The position numbers and the translations under genes were made by a program. Under the pieces are notes generated by a model. That model did no database searches. It saw only the letters and a list, made by a program, of their open reading frames with translations, and had not been told where the DNA came from. From Echeneis naucrates (taxonomy: Eukaryota; Chordata; Actinopteri; Carangiformes; Echeneidae), in assembly GCF_900963305.1 (NCBI RefSeq), contig NC_042518.1:7047548-7111547 (forward strand): a stretch of DNA of 64,000 nt, given 5' to 3'. Positions 1 to 13,200 of this stretch are shown piece after piece. Every line of letters starts with the position of its first letter. Position 1 is the first letter of the stretch.

Positions 1-145
1 GACACTCATCTTGTTGTTTTCTGAGGGAGTTGGTGTGGTTCGTGTGTGTCTGCCCTCATTCCGTGTGTTTCATTTGTTGTTTTTGTCTATCTGTAATACT
101 AAAGCTTATTCTCACCTTTCCTTTACTTTCTCTCCCCGTGCCCAG

Positions 146-495
146 GGTGCACATTCCATGAGGATGACTTCTCCATCAAATGTCCGAAACATGAGGTAAT
201 TATCTATTTCCCTTCATGACTTTGTCTATCAAAACTTTAATGAGTAAGAACGTCTTAGCATCATACAAGAAAAACCTCTTCAATATTAGTACTTCATAAA
301 AGTTTATACAAAGGTTTTTATTCCTATTATATTACTAATACCCACTTTGGTTCTTGATTTGTTTGATTTGATTTTTTTTCCCCCTCATCTTATCCATTTT
401 TTCTCTTCCTCCCTGCTCCTCATCCATCTCAGAACAGGAAAAAAAAATTGAATTCACACATTGCTGTCACACAGAGCAGCAGCATGGCTGGATAG
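146..495 (+). CDS. rai1: rai1 (retinoic acid induced 1), last two coding exons, 5' part outside window
   Basis: Exon 146-195 follows a pyrimidine-rich tract and CAG, enters in phase 1 and reads CTFHEDDFSIKCPKHE. It ends at a GT donor in phase 0. The last exon, 433-495, reads NRKKKLNSHIAVTQSSSMAG and stops at TAG. This is the end of the extended PHD (ADD-like) zinc finger that closes RAI1 and its paralogue TCF20; the human form has a very similar HEENFSVRCPKHK stretch. RAI1 is a chromatin-associated nuclear protein, the Smith-Magenis syndrome gene in humans. I chose rai1 over tcf20 because srebf1, tom1l2, drc3 and gid4 follow in the order of human 17p11.2. Only about 36 residues are visible, so the assignment leans on synteny. 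Positions 1-145 are the preceding intron. Confidence 0.8.
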
Positions 496-2971
496 ATGAC
501 ACAGTGCAGGATGGAAAACACCATTGTAAGCGCTTGTAAAACACAGAAAGAATCGAAGAAGATAAGCTGAAGGTTCAGGGCTGTGTTCACTGTGCACCGG
601 TGTCAAGTACTGTGTCTAGTCTCAAACCAGTATTACAGCCAATAAAGGCCAGGATCTCCTCTTCAACTGACACATCTTTTCTTAGTAAATACTCAGTGAC
701 CTCAGCAAGACTATATCCATATGAATTTCCAGGGCCCTTTGTGTATTATTGTCACTCAGCAGCCACTGTTGTGTCACAACAGGCTGCTGCCTCTGTGTTC
801 ATGTGAAGGGCCCGGGCCCTTCCCTGTGGAACAGACGCCATCTGCTGGTTGTATTTTCACATGGCAGCATCTGGAGGAAGGTCAAATGCAGATGGAGAGG
901 AGGGTGGGGGAGCTGAGAGGGAGAGATGCTGACATTCAGCAGGGAGCAGCGGTGCATTGAGGCAGCGGTGGTAGTAGCCTCCCCTCCCTCCCCTCCCTGC
1001 ATCTCTCTCCCTCTTCCCTTCCTGTTCTCCTCTGTGCAGACTGACAAGGATGAAAAGCTGGCTGCTGATCAAAAACACCCCACCCACCATCCCTGCTTGC
1101 TATCTTCCCTACACGCTCTCTCCACCGTTTTCTCTTTCTTACTCTCTACTTCTCCCTGTCGTTATTTTCCTCCATCCCCCCGTTTCCCTGTATTTCGCTC
1201 CTCCGCTCCCCTGCTGTTCCCGTTCCCTCTGTCTCTCACTCTGTTCACCTCTAATCTCCTGTGAGCTCCCTTTTCCATTTTCAGGCGTCATCCTTTCCTC
1301 CCTCGTTCTCTCTCATCTCTTCTCTTCTGCTCTCCCCGTCTCTTTCACCTCAACTCCCACGTCTAAGTAGCAGAAATAGAGTGTGAGGAAAGGAGAGCAA
1401 GACAGAGAGAGATTGTTGTTAGCAGGCTGAGGCAGAGCTGTCATCAGCTGAGGGATCTGAAGGTCTGTGTGTGAGTCTGCACTGTGCCAATTTACACTGA
1501 GCAGCGTAATCAAAGGGAAGAGCAGACACACACGCACACAAAAACACAAATACACACACAAGCATCCAACCACTCCACCCATGGGTCCCCCCACAGAAAG
1601 TCTCCATGTTCCTGTGCTCACTTGTTTTCAGTGCTGGAGCACGCATATCGATGAAATTGCAAACACATGCTGCCTTCAGCTGTGGATTCTCTGCTGCCAA
1701 GGGACGCACACTGAGTGCATCCACACAGGTTCATTACTGTTAGTGGGAGAAGGATGAGCAGAGAGGCAGGGAGAAGACAAACAGACTGTTTTATTCTGCA
1801 GCTGAGTGGGAACAAAAGACGAATGGGGGCAGTTCCATCAGGGAACGACAGAATGAAAGAGACAGAAGAAGGGCAACAAGAGAGAGACAGTCAGCAATGA
1901 GAAACAAGTGGGACTGAAGGTGTTAAAAAAAAAAAAAAAGTTACTCCAGGCAGGTAAACAGAGAGTGAAAGAATAAAGGAGAGGAACATCAAAGCTGAAG
2001 AGAAAGAAAGGAAATGGAAAGACTGAAAAAGAAAGAGAGAGATAAAAGGCAGAGAGCGACGCTGCTGGTCTGGGCCCAGGGCATAAGGATGAGCAACTGG
2101 CAGTTCAGAGGAAAAAGACAGAGAGTGAACGAGAGATGCAGAGGAGCTGCAGAGGAGGATAAGGGGAGAGAAAGCGCTCCACCGGCACCATCACCACACC
2201 ACCGCAATTAGTAAGCGTTCCTGCTGTGTCTTTCACAGTGGAGCTGGTTCAGTGGCCAGCTGCATCCATCTTCCCACTCATGCACACTGCAGCCTGCTCG
2301 CTTTCATGCCCGCACTCAGCAGAGCTGCACTGAAACACTCATACAATCGCACACAAAGACGCATAGACAGTGCATATGAGCTCAGAGGGGCCCGCAGTGA
2401 ACATGGAAGGATATGTGGTTCAGATTTTGAGTTAATAAATATACCAACAGAAGATTAGGGCTCATAAATTAGAGAGTCTATGTACAAATATTCTGTGGTG
2501 CCACAGAAGGCCAATACTGCAGTCACAAAAGCTCAACTGGTAACCAAGCCTCTTTACTCTTCCTCTACAGGACCTGTAAGATATTCCAGTGTACCACCAC
2601 CACCACCACCACTCAGCCAGGCAAGCGTCACCTATCCACCCATCCAGCAAGGCAAAGGAAAACCGTCCTGACAGTCACCTATACTTACTGTTCAATTAAA
2701 AAAAAACATGGTGACGACCGACGATGGACAGGCACAACAGCCAGTAGGGCTGAGGGAGGGTAGAGGGCGAAGTGGATCTCGGAGCAATACAACCCACTGA
2801 GTATCGCTCCACAGGGAACAGCTGCTCCCTGAAACGTGCTTTCTCAACTGAGCCCCTAACTGGAAAGCAGAAAGCCACGGCACTGTTTAACTGGGGGACA
2901 GTGTTTGCTCCAGAGACTGTGAGTCTGTGGGCCCAGTGCACAGGGGAGTGTCTGAAATGCAGTGTGAGGAA

Positions 2972-3008
<37 letters not shown>

Positions 3009-4673
3009 CGGATTGGTTGCTATCATATTCAGACACCTGGCGGACACTGATTGGGCAGGAGCATCTCTCTGGCCACCTTGTCTGTCGGCCAAGAGGCATT
3101 TAGGTGTGTGTGAATGTGGGAGAGAGGCAGTGTGTGATTATCATTCTACGGCCACATCATCAGTGTGATTGTGGGTATGAAGCCTGTGTGATTGAAGAAA
3201 TGCATCTCTGACTCAAGATGTCATGCATCAAAAAAAAAACAACAAAAAAAAAAAACAGCGGGCAACCACTGGATGTACTATCTCAATGTGTGCGTTTGTG
3301 TTTAAAACAAGAGACAAAACGAAACAAAAAAGGAAACTGTACATGATGATGTGCTTTACAGGTTCTAAATATTCTGATATTGAAGAGTTAAGAAAAAAAT
3401 GGACGCAGTATTTTAATATAATGCTCTTATCTTCGGAAATGTATTTTGATGTGCATTATAACTATACAACATCATTGCGTCACCCTTGGTATATGTCAGG
3501 CTTTGTCTTATTCAGAGATGAAAAAAGAAATATGAACAAAGAAAAAAAAAGACAAAAAAATGAAGAAAACTCTGTTTATGGGTCCATCTGACTTTGTGCA
3601 CATTCGATACGTACAGTAGATGCCACCATCATCACTTGACAAGATGCAGATCAGGGCTCAAAGGGGCCAACTGGGAGTCAGGTCATCTACCTTAATATCT
3701 ATGTACAGTTCATAAGTATTACTGTTAAACATTGCCATGATGTATAAATACTTCACCAACCACAGCTGTGCAGAAAGATATACATTCAAGTCAAATTTCA
3801 GAACACACCTGTCTGTGTATCTCAAATGTAGCCTCTTTCACGCTGCCATGCTATGTAACAATGCCCAATATGGGCTGTCAGTAAAAATACCTGTCATATC
3901 AAAAGGAGACATATTTAAGTATTAGAGCATAAAAGAAAGTGCAAAAACACCACACCAAACTTTCTCTTTTATGAAACTCATTATTTAATGGTGTATATAA
4001 GTATTTGATGCTGTTTAAATGTAAGATGTGATGTACTAATATAATTGTGTATAGTATTTCCTAGAGATGTTTATTTTCTATAAAATGGAATATGTTATTG
4101 CTTATAAAATGTTATTAAAAGAATCCATTGATGAAAAAAATTGACAACCTTTTTTGGGAATGTCGCCTAAGTTGGAGCATGCCGTTTTATTGATTTTCAT
4201 GTCTATTTGTTTGGAATCGATGACACAGCATCACTTTGTTTGAAATGTTTTTTGTAACGCCAATGTTAAATATACCAGCACCTTTCAATGCTGCTATGAC
4301 CAACGCCTGCTCTTTTTGTCCTTACTGAATATGCACTGACATTCACACACTAGAGCCATGACTTCAATCAGCATATTGCTTGAACTGTGCTGCTGAACGA
4401 CGAGACCAACAATTTGTCCCTCAATTACGTAACATATTTCTTTTCCTCACGTTATAATCGTTTCATTATCCTCCAGTGCCCTACTGACCGCAACACAAGA
4501 AATACAACTGTCTTCTTTACAAAATGTTTTAATATTTACATCAGAAATGAATGAAACAATGAAAAGATGAAAAGATGAACAATACCTTCAGACATGGTTG
4601 TATTTCCTTAATCTCAAACCAAAGTCTTTCAGTCATTCACATTAGTGACACAAAAACACATACTGGTCCTTGG

Positions 4674-4705
<32 letters not shown>

Positions 4706-6026
4706 CCTTTTACTTTTTAAATTGTTCTTCTAAAAATTAACAATGTGTTTGTCTAGTTGCATGATAAGATACTGACAGATGAACTCAAAGTGTTGCTCTT
4801 TGTGTTGGAGCTACAAAAGAAAGCTGGAAAGCCGATTAACTACAGGCCCTTTGGGGGAAAGAAATCTTATTTTGAAACTGCTTGCACGACTTATGCAACT
4901 TGTGAAAGTGCCAAAGGTTCAGAATACAGTTTGAGTTGTTGCTTTGTCGTTCCTGAGGTGGAGGCTGCCAAAGTCCAAGTTGTTAACGTGAGCAACAGTG
5001 TGAAAGGTCATCTGAGTCAGCTGACGTTAACAACACAAAAGTCCTTGATGATCTGTTACTGTCTCCATTTTGACATTCACATTACCACTCCAGTGAAGAA
5101 TAGAATCTATTTTATAGGACCTGATCAAAAGCTACCAATTTGGGAGAGAAAATAACAATTTTTCACTCTGCTTATACAAAATACTGAGTAATCAAAGTTC
5201 ATACAGATTATAAATACATTTTAAAATATATATACACAGCAAAACAAAAAGACCTATGAAAATAACCTCGTAAAACCAAATTATTACTTATCAATGAAAA
5301 CAGCCTTGCAAGGCTAGTGCAGATAGAGACACGAAGCTCAAACAGTGGGCAGCCTCGCCTCAGATCACTACCAGTGAAACATAGTACGAATAAACTTTTT
5401 CCGCTACTGAACAACCTGCAGACCGGGCACCCACTGAACAAGCTCACGGTCAGACCAATCCTGAGTTTGGTCGTTTTCCTCCCATGCACAAGAGACATCT
5501 CACTCTGCAGCCAATCAGAGCAGCCCGCCACTCCAACCCACTGAGCACTCATGCAGGTAAAAGGTGCATCTATGTATTGAAAGGACTGAGGGGTGGGAAC
5601 ATACGGAGCAAATCTCTCTTTCATCACTCACACGCACAAAAACAAACGCAGCACAACATCCAGTGGGAGGATCTGATGGCTCCTCTCTGTGGTCAAACTG
5701 TGCACTGCAATTCTGTCTCTCTGGGGATTTAGTTCAGTAACGGGGAAGAAAAATGCTTCATAATTTTGGCAAAAATCTGTAGCAGTCTTAACTCCTTAAG
5801 TGCCTTCTGATATTGGGCCGGGCTGGGAGGGGAAAAAGCATGAGACAGTTCATGTCAGGTTGATAAGAATCTAAATAGTTTAAGAAATCTTTTCAATAGC
5901 TTCACGCCAAAATGCGACTGTAGGGTTGTGGATTTGTGGCAGCAGGTTTCTTTGTGTGTTCTTGTATGTCAGAGATGTTTCTATATACAGTGTTCATGCA
6001 TGTCTCTGAACTCTCTCCACCCTCCT
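496..6026. other. Convergent 3'UTR / intergenic region between rai1 and srebf1
   Basis: No coding exon was recognised here. It probably holds the rai1 3'UTR reading right and the srebf1 3'UTR reading left. A plausible rai1 poly(A) signal is ATTAAA at 4114-4119. A plausible srebf1 signal is ATTAAA on the minus strand at 4528-4533. Both are guesses without transcript data. The stretch 950-1330 is strongly pyrimidine-rich, with a (TG)16 run near 3 kb and several A-tracts (3230-3260, 4676-4693). Open frames of 122 aa (3223-3591) and 132 aa (4757-5155) have no recognisable domain and low-complexity or random-looking composition. Confidence 0.5.
2973..3004. repeat. (TG)16 microsatellite
   Basis: An uninterrupted TG dinucleotide run lies in the presumed rai1 3'UTR or intergenic sequence. 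Confidence 0.95.
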
Positions 6027-7199
6027 CTAGCTATTGGTGACAGTGGTGCCGCTGCCCAGCTTGATGATCATTTGCTGGCAGTCATGGAGGGTCCTCTTGT
6101 CTCCCAGTTTCTCCAGAGTACGGGCTGCGTCCGCCAGCATGCCCACCCTTTGGCCAGGAGCCGATAGAAAGGAGGGAGGAAGGTAGCGACACGCCAACAT
6201 CACAGCCTCGGCCTGCTCCCGCTGGCCTGGTCGTGTCTCACACTCCTCTGTGCACGCACGCACACAAACACACACAAAAAAAAAAACAAAAAAAAAAAAA
6301 CATTGTTACCGTGCTATTTCGAGGGAGTTTTTGGATGTCATCAGCCACCAACACCCAATCAGGCTTCAGCAGGATTGTTTAATTACTGATGGGATTTACT
6401 TCAGTGAACAATTGCGGAAAATAGACGAGAGGCTGATTAGAGCCACTGATTGCAGCTATTCAGTGTCTCAGCTCTCTGCAACTTTTATTAGAAGCTGAAG
6501 AATATATCTAAAAATCAATGGTCCGAGGAAAGTGGTCTCTATGATTGCAGTTTTCTCTGTAAGCTTTTCATTTTTTGATTTTTTTCCAGTAAACTACTTA
6601 AACGCTACCTGATTAAAGCTTTGTGCCAAACTAATTTCACTCAACTACACAAAACTGTGACTGTTGTCTCAGTGTATAGTGGTACGGTATTATGGGGAAT
6701 GAATGGACAGTGAAACTAGTGCTTACTAGAAATAATTCAAATATTTAAGGCCATCGAAAAAAACAAAACAGGTTTGCTATGTAGAAAGAGCAATGATGGC
6801 ACACAAAAACTAAAATTTTCAAGAGGAGCTACTACAATTAATATGATGCCTAAATAACAGAACCACTTGTGCAGAATGGATGGAAAATAAAGATCAATGT
6901 CCCCACACACCTGTCTTGGCTCCGGGCGTTGCTCTGCGTCTCAGCGAGCGATCCAGGAGCTGATGTGTGCGGGTGGGACTGGCCCCTGCCATCAGCCTGG
7001 CTGTTGCTTCATGGAGGAACAACTGGAGAGAGATGCAGGGAGGGAGGGAGATGAGAAAAGCTTTGAAAGAGGAGGAGGAGGGGGGAGTAAGAGCGAGTGA
7101 TGATGACTCATAGAGACTGTTCGGCTCTACCTCAGAGAGACTTTGAAGCCTTGTGAACAATGCTGCTAAACACTTGCCTCGGGGGTGTGCGAGTTTGTG

Positions 7200-7257
<58 letters not shown>

Positions 7258-10200
7258 AATACCTCCCTGCTAATTTCCACAGAGAATTATACCCTGGACT
7301 GTCTGCAAGTATGTGCACAGGAAGTATATGTATGTCTATAGGTGAAGCGTTTCTCTTAGCATCCTGTTTGATATGAGAACTCCACTTGCTGTTGCCCCTC
7401 CATGTATGTATGCTGATCTTTTACTGGTGGGCTTAAGAGCAGTTCAGGGAGTTCTGGTTTTAAGTGCCTGACAATGCAAATACACCAACATAAGAGCTGC
7501 GTTGGTGGGTTGGTATTGTTTTCATAATGCCCTGTGTGTGTACGGATATTTGTAGCTAACTTGTACATGCTGTACATGCTCACAGGTTCATATAGTATAT
7601 TGGGCAAGCCACAATAATATAATCCTACACCATAATGGCAAATACTCATACATACTCTTCGCATTGCAGGTCTGAAGCTGTGTGCCAGTTTGCGTAGAGA
7701 GCTGAGATCTTGCTGAAAGCCTTGAAGCTCCGGTGGGGAGGCCTGGTGGACCCCTGCTGATGAGCTATTGCCTGCCAACCCTGACCCTGCAGGACCGGCC
7801 CCCTGTTGCTGCAGACGCCACACGTTGGTCCTCATTACCAAGAGCAGATCACATAAAAGCAACTGGATGACCTAGAGCAACATAAAAATGATTACGACTG
7901 AGACAATTTACTGCCCACCACTGCCATTGTAAAAGGCCTGGATCACTGACAAATGAACTGGAGACCAAATTATCAGAAATTTGTTGTTTGGTGCCAAAGA
8001 TTCTTGTCCTAAGCGTGGTTTCCCCACCAAAAGGTTTAATCAAAAATCTGATTTAATGTGTTAAATACTCAAGCTGCTATTGACCAAAAACAGCATTATC
8101 TCAGAAGGTGCTCCTGAATATCTAACTCAGTAATTGCTTTACACAATAATACAAGATATCAAGAATTGTATTGCTTTTAACCAACACCTCACGTTTTTAA
8201 CGATAGCGGAAGACTATTACTAAGAGACACTGCTCAGCAGAATTTACACGAGAGCTCTACTCAAGCATGAAGGACATTTTGACCTCTCACTGACTGTGTA
8301 TTCTGCTGTTAGTAGCCCAGCTCTGTGTTGCACTGCAGGTACATTGCACTCCGCTGAGACACACATGCAATGCAACTACAATGCACTACAGCTCCAGCCA
8401 TAGACATACACAAACTGTGAGCTACCTATCCACCAGCATCACCATCTGCTGAACGCCAAAGGGTAGGACACCGCACTATCACAGAGTGGGAGTTGCTGTG
8501 GGCCATCCACTGTCTGTTTGCGTGTGGCTTTGCATTGTCTGTGCGTATACTTGAGTGATTATGTGTAGGCCTTATCCCGTGTTTACAAATTTATACATGC
8601 AGATGTGTAGCACATCTGTTGCTGCGTCTATCTTTTTTATGTGAATTTCCTCCATAGGAATAATTAAACATCAGCATGACTTATTTTATGTGCACACATC
8701 TGCAAAAGTGACTTTGCCCTCATGTGTGAGCATGTGTATACCTTGTCTAAACTGGAGCTGTGGCAGTGTGGTCCCAGGTTAAGGCTGTCTCGGAGCAGGG
8801 CGCTGGCCTTGTCGCTGTAGCTCAGACTCAGCTGGCAGTTTTCTGGCTTGGACAGCAGAGCGCGTACAGCCCTGAATGTGTTCAGACATGCCTTGGGCAG
8901 AAGACTCCTGACAGAGTGAGGGTAAAAGAGACAGGACACAGGTTAAAGTAGTGCAAGTGTGGATGTGTGTGCACTCTGCTTGGCATGAGCAGACGTGGTC
9001 TATGCAAGACAATCCGGAAGAAATTCCAGTGTACTTATGTCCATCTTACTCTGCGTTTTGCAGACTGCGTGGCAGGTGCTCAACAGTTGGATACAGCCTC
9101 TCTGCAGCTGTATCATCTCCTTGGAGCCAGTTGATGATCACCACGGCAACAGAGGACCACCACTTGGAGTGGGGGTCGCAGCCTGAAAGTTGGAACAAAA
9201 CAGTCAAACACAAATATTTGAATTGTCTATTCTTCACTTTCACATTTGACTTGCATGAGAGTGCACATAAACATAGACGGATATCCACAGAGAGAGAAAG
9301 CTGCTGTCTGTGTTTTGACCTCTGAATCAATCTGTTTCTCCCCTCTGGCATAGTCACATCATGCTGAGAGAAAGCAGCCATTTTGACGAATCCTTCACAA
9401 GAGAAAACTACTCCATTTAACATCAGGCAAAACACACACGCGGACACATACACACACAAAATGTGTGAGCAACCTGAAGCTCAGCCAAAAAAAAAAAGTC
9501 TGCCATTAAAATCGCAGCACAGCCTCGTTTTCCTCCCTCTCCCACTTCCTTCTCAAGGTGATCACCAATTTGACAGCATTGAAGATAAATGAACCAATGT
9601 AACAGATGTCTCCCTTTCACCTAGCCCTCTTTCACTGAGATCAGTGATCAGTGAGGACAAAGGCAAGTGGTGAGAGAGTGGGAGTCAGCCCAGTGAAAAT
9701 CGAACTACTCGATCTCAATGATGTAAAAATTAACTTCATCTCACAGCTTCTTATTTGGCAGGCACAATTGGACAGTCAGGGAAGGTGAAGAAAAGTGCGA
9801 GAGGCAAATGTGATAACATAATAAAGTCAAAGTAATAAAAAGTGAAAAAGTTCACTTCAATGCGTTTATCGACTGAGGTATAAGAAGCATTTTCTTTGAC
9901 TGATTATTAATTTTTCATGGTTTTAGAAGTCAATTTCGGGCATGGATTCAAAAATTGCGGATATTGATTGTAAATTGACAAAATGACTTGAATTTTCCTT
10001 TTATACCCAACAAATAGTGTCCTTATTGTAGTGGACTTCTACCTTGGTGTTAAAAGAACCGGCAAATGCCACAATGACCTACCAGTCACAGTGGCCATGT
10101 TGGAGCCGATTGCAAAAGATTGAGACGTGGCACCAGCAGCATCTGATGCACTGATCAACAGCTGGAGGTACTCCAGGGCATCAGCATACTCCCTGAGGAT

Positions 10201-13200
10201 GAACAGATGCTGAATGTTTATTTTGCTGCCACATCAACATACAATGACAACTTCCAAATAATTATTACCAAAAGGGATTTTTGAATGATTTCACATCCGC
10301 ATTATGCAATCCTTTTCATGTTGTTATTGACAAATTTTGTACATACTCACACCTAAATCTGATAAATAGTTGAATAGTAAATTAATCAAAAAGGTATAAG
10401 CTTGCCGAGAACTGGTGCTACCGAGATAAAAACTGATTTTATTTTAATTTACTTATCAAAAAACACATTATTTCCTCACCCCTTGCCATGGCTGGAGCTC
10501 TTCTCTCCATGAGGCTGGGCCACACAGTACAGCGCCTTCTCCAACAGGTGCTCTCTGAATGCCTGAGTCACCTGGGCCAGAGGATCCACTGTACGAGTAA
10601 CAGCAAACCATTATAATAGGAGAAATGTTGAAATTTCCACAGGATGCAAGAGTCGCCAAAGGCGTTATTGAATTAAATTACACTTTGAGTCATATCGGCA
10701 TACACTGACCAGTATTTCCAGCCTGGCTATAGATGCTTTCTTTAGGAGTGCTGCGAATTGCCCAATCCCCGTCCACAAAGAAGCGGTGACCTAGTGGGTG
10801 ACAGAGCCATTGCATTGCTGGTGGCACACTGCCACTGGACGAAAGGCATGCCTGCCGGGCGCTGCTCAGAAACACACGCTGTCAGGGGAAAAAAAAAAAA
10901 GAAGAAGGGAAGAACAAAGGTAAAATTCTGCACTCTTATTTTATATGTAAATGTAATGCAGACAAAATAATGCTGCTAATAGCTCTTTCATGATGATCTA
11001 GATCTGTGTAATTCAGTTTATTTCAAGTCCTGGGGTCATTAACATATCAGCTCATGTTAATTACCGGAAAGCAAATGAACAAAAAATTCAACCGGAGACT
11101 GCCTGCTGTTTAAAAAACTGTAGCGTCTCACCGAGGTGAAATGCAGGATTCTTGGCAGACTGGCTTTGACCCGTAGCGCTCCGGAGACATAGACCTCAGC
11201 CAGAGTGGCTACAGGCAGACAGGAGCCAGAACACTCTGCCAGGTTCACTGCACTTAAAGCCATGTGCACTGCTGACAGGTGGCTACCATTTAATTTACCT
11301 GAACGGACAGGCAGAAGACAACAAAGCAATTATTATCGTTTTAAAATACAGAGAAGAAGAGTGCATGTGTGGTTTGGTAAAAATCACTGAGGCCTAATGA
11401 CCCAGGCAAAGACGGGGGGTTAGGGTTCCTTTCAATAACCTGATATTTCACTATGCCAACTACCTGTGCTCAGTCTAGGACATTGTTTGAATTTAGAAAC
11501 AGTGTTTTTCCCACTGAGCAACCTGTCATATGAAGCTGGTGCAGACGGTGGTAAACTAGGGCAGCATCACGGCTGCTTTTGCATGCATCCTCCTGCAGGG
11601 GGCGGTCAGATCGTAGTCCTCCAGCTCTGGCAGCCAGCCAGCGGCCCACCCATAGACGTTGGAGGCAAAATCTCAGCAGCGACCACAATGCAGCACAACC
11701 AAGGTCCAACTGGGAGGTGGGTAAGGGGCGACCGAGAGCCTTTAGACAAGTCCACAGGTTCTGACTAGCCTGGGCAAAATCCCCCTGGGAGGGTTAAAAG
11801 GGATAGGTGAAGGCACCAGAGTTGAAGTTGAAGTTGAACCAGAGTAGCCTGGCTCAAGACTAAGAGGATACAAAATACAGAAAAATTACAATATTCATAC
11901 TCTAGCTAGGTCCAGGTCAGCCTGTTTGCGGTGCCTCCAAAACAATACAGAGGATCCAGAGTGTGGTCTGGTTACAGGTTCTCCGTACACCAGCAGGCGG
12001 ATCAGAACACCAGACACCAGAATACCATTCAGTAACCACACAAGTATAGTTGGTAACATCCAGTCCATCCAGCTCCACGACTCCGCTAGGGATGAAAAAC
12101 ATTTTACAGTGAAGACTTGCCATGTAACAGTGTCACAGAAAACATGAACATATAGCCCTGCAAGCCCGAGACTCCAGCATTTCTCCTTCCATACCTGCAA
12201 TATCCACACCAAGAACACTCCTGCCTCCATGATGGGTGGTGGTGGCAGCAGAGCTTTCAGCTAAGCTGCTGCCAGAGGAACACAGCAGAGAGGCCAGAGG
12301 GTTGAGGGAGATGAACAGGAAGGTGAAGGCGCACAGCGCCATGCGGGAACGGTCTAACATGCCACCAGCGCTTGTGCCTGCTGCCGATCTGTCCAAGATA
12401 CCCACGTTTGGCTGACACACGACACAGAAAGCAGAAAAATGTATGTGTTTAAAAGGACTCAGGTACAAAATATGCATCGTCAATGAGACCAAAGCAGCTT
12501 TTGGTTAGTTTTGTTTGGATTAGCCTTTCTTTCACATCTTGACTCTGAATGTATCCTGCCTGCCATTTATCCATTTCACTGGGAGCTTCATACCTTGGTG
12601 TCCTCCACCATCGGACTGTCAGGTTCAGAGTCACTGCCACAGTGTGAGAAAGAAGTTGGTGAGCCCACGTCAGAAGCTGGTGGGGTGGGCAGCTCATTCT
12701 TCACATCAGACTGCCCATCTACCTCCATGGCAACCAGGTCCTTGAGAGACTCTGAAAGAGTAAACAAACAACACAGAGCACCGTTTGAGGGTCAGTCAGC
12801 ACTACAAAAGCAAATTCATCTCTTATCTCCAACTTCCACTCAGAGACTGTAGTAGCCCATTTTCACATTTCTCATTTCCAAATAACAGCAACAACAAATA
12901 GACCCCATCGCATAAGATCAACTGAATGAGATTGTTCAAGGGAGTTGAAATAAACCCTTGTGAGATTTTTCAAGGATACAAAAAAATAAGAACGGCTTTA
13001 GACACATACTATTTTTCTGGGCTGCCATTTTAAGAGCCATGTTCTCTTGTTTGAGTTTTTGGTTAGCCTGCTGCAGGTAACGGATGTGGTCAATGGCTTT
13101 CCTCAGTACTGCAGACTTGTTGAGCTACAAAGAAAAGAAAAAATAAAGACAGCGATTGAAACCTAATTCTATATGGGAAAAATTCTTAAGTCTTATACCT

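Noticed and set aside
3223-3591. 122-aa open frame rich in Lys and Asn
   Set aside because: Composition follows A-tracts in the presumed rai1 3'UTR; no family resemblance.
4757-5155. 132-aa open frame on the plus strand between rai1 and srebf1
   Set aside because: No recognisable domain, no splice or promoter context, and it lies antisense to the probable srebf1 3'UTR. Length is within chance for AT-rich DNA.
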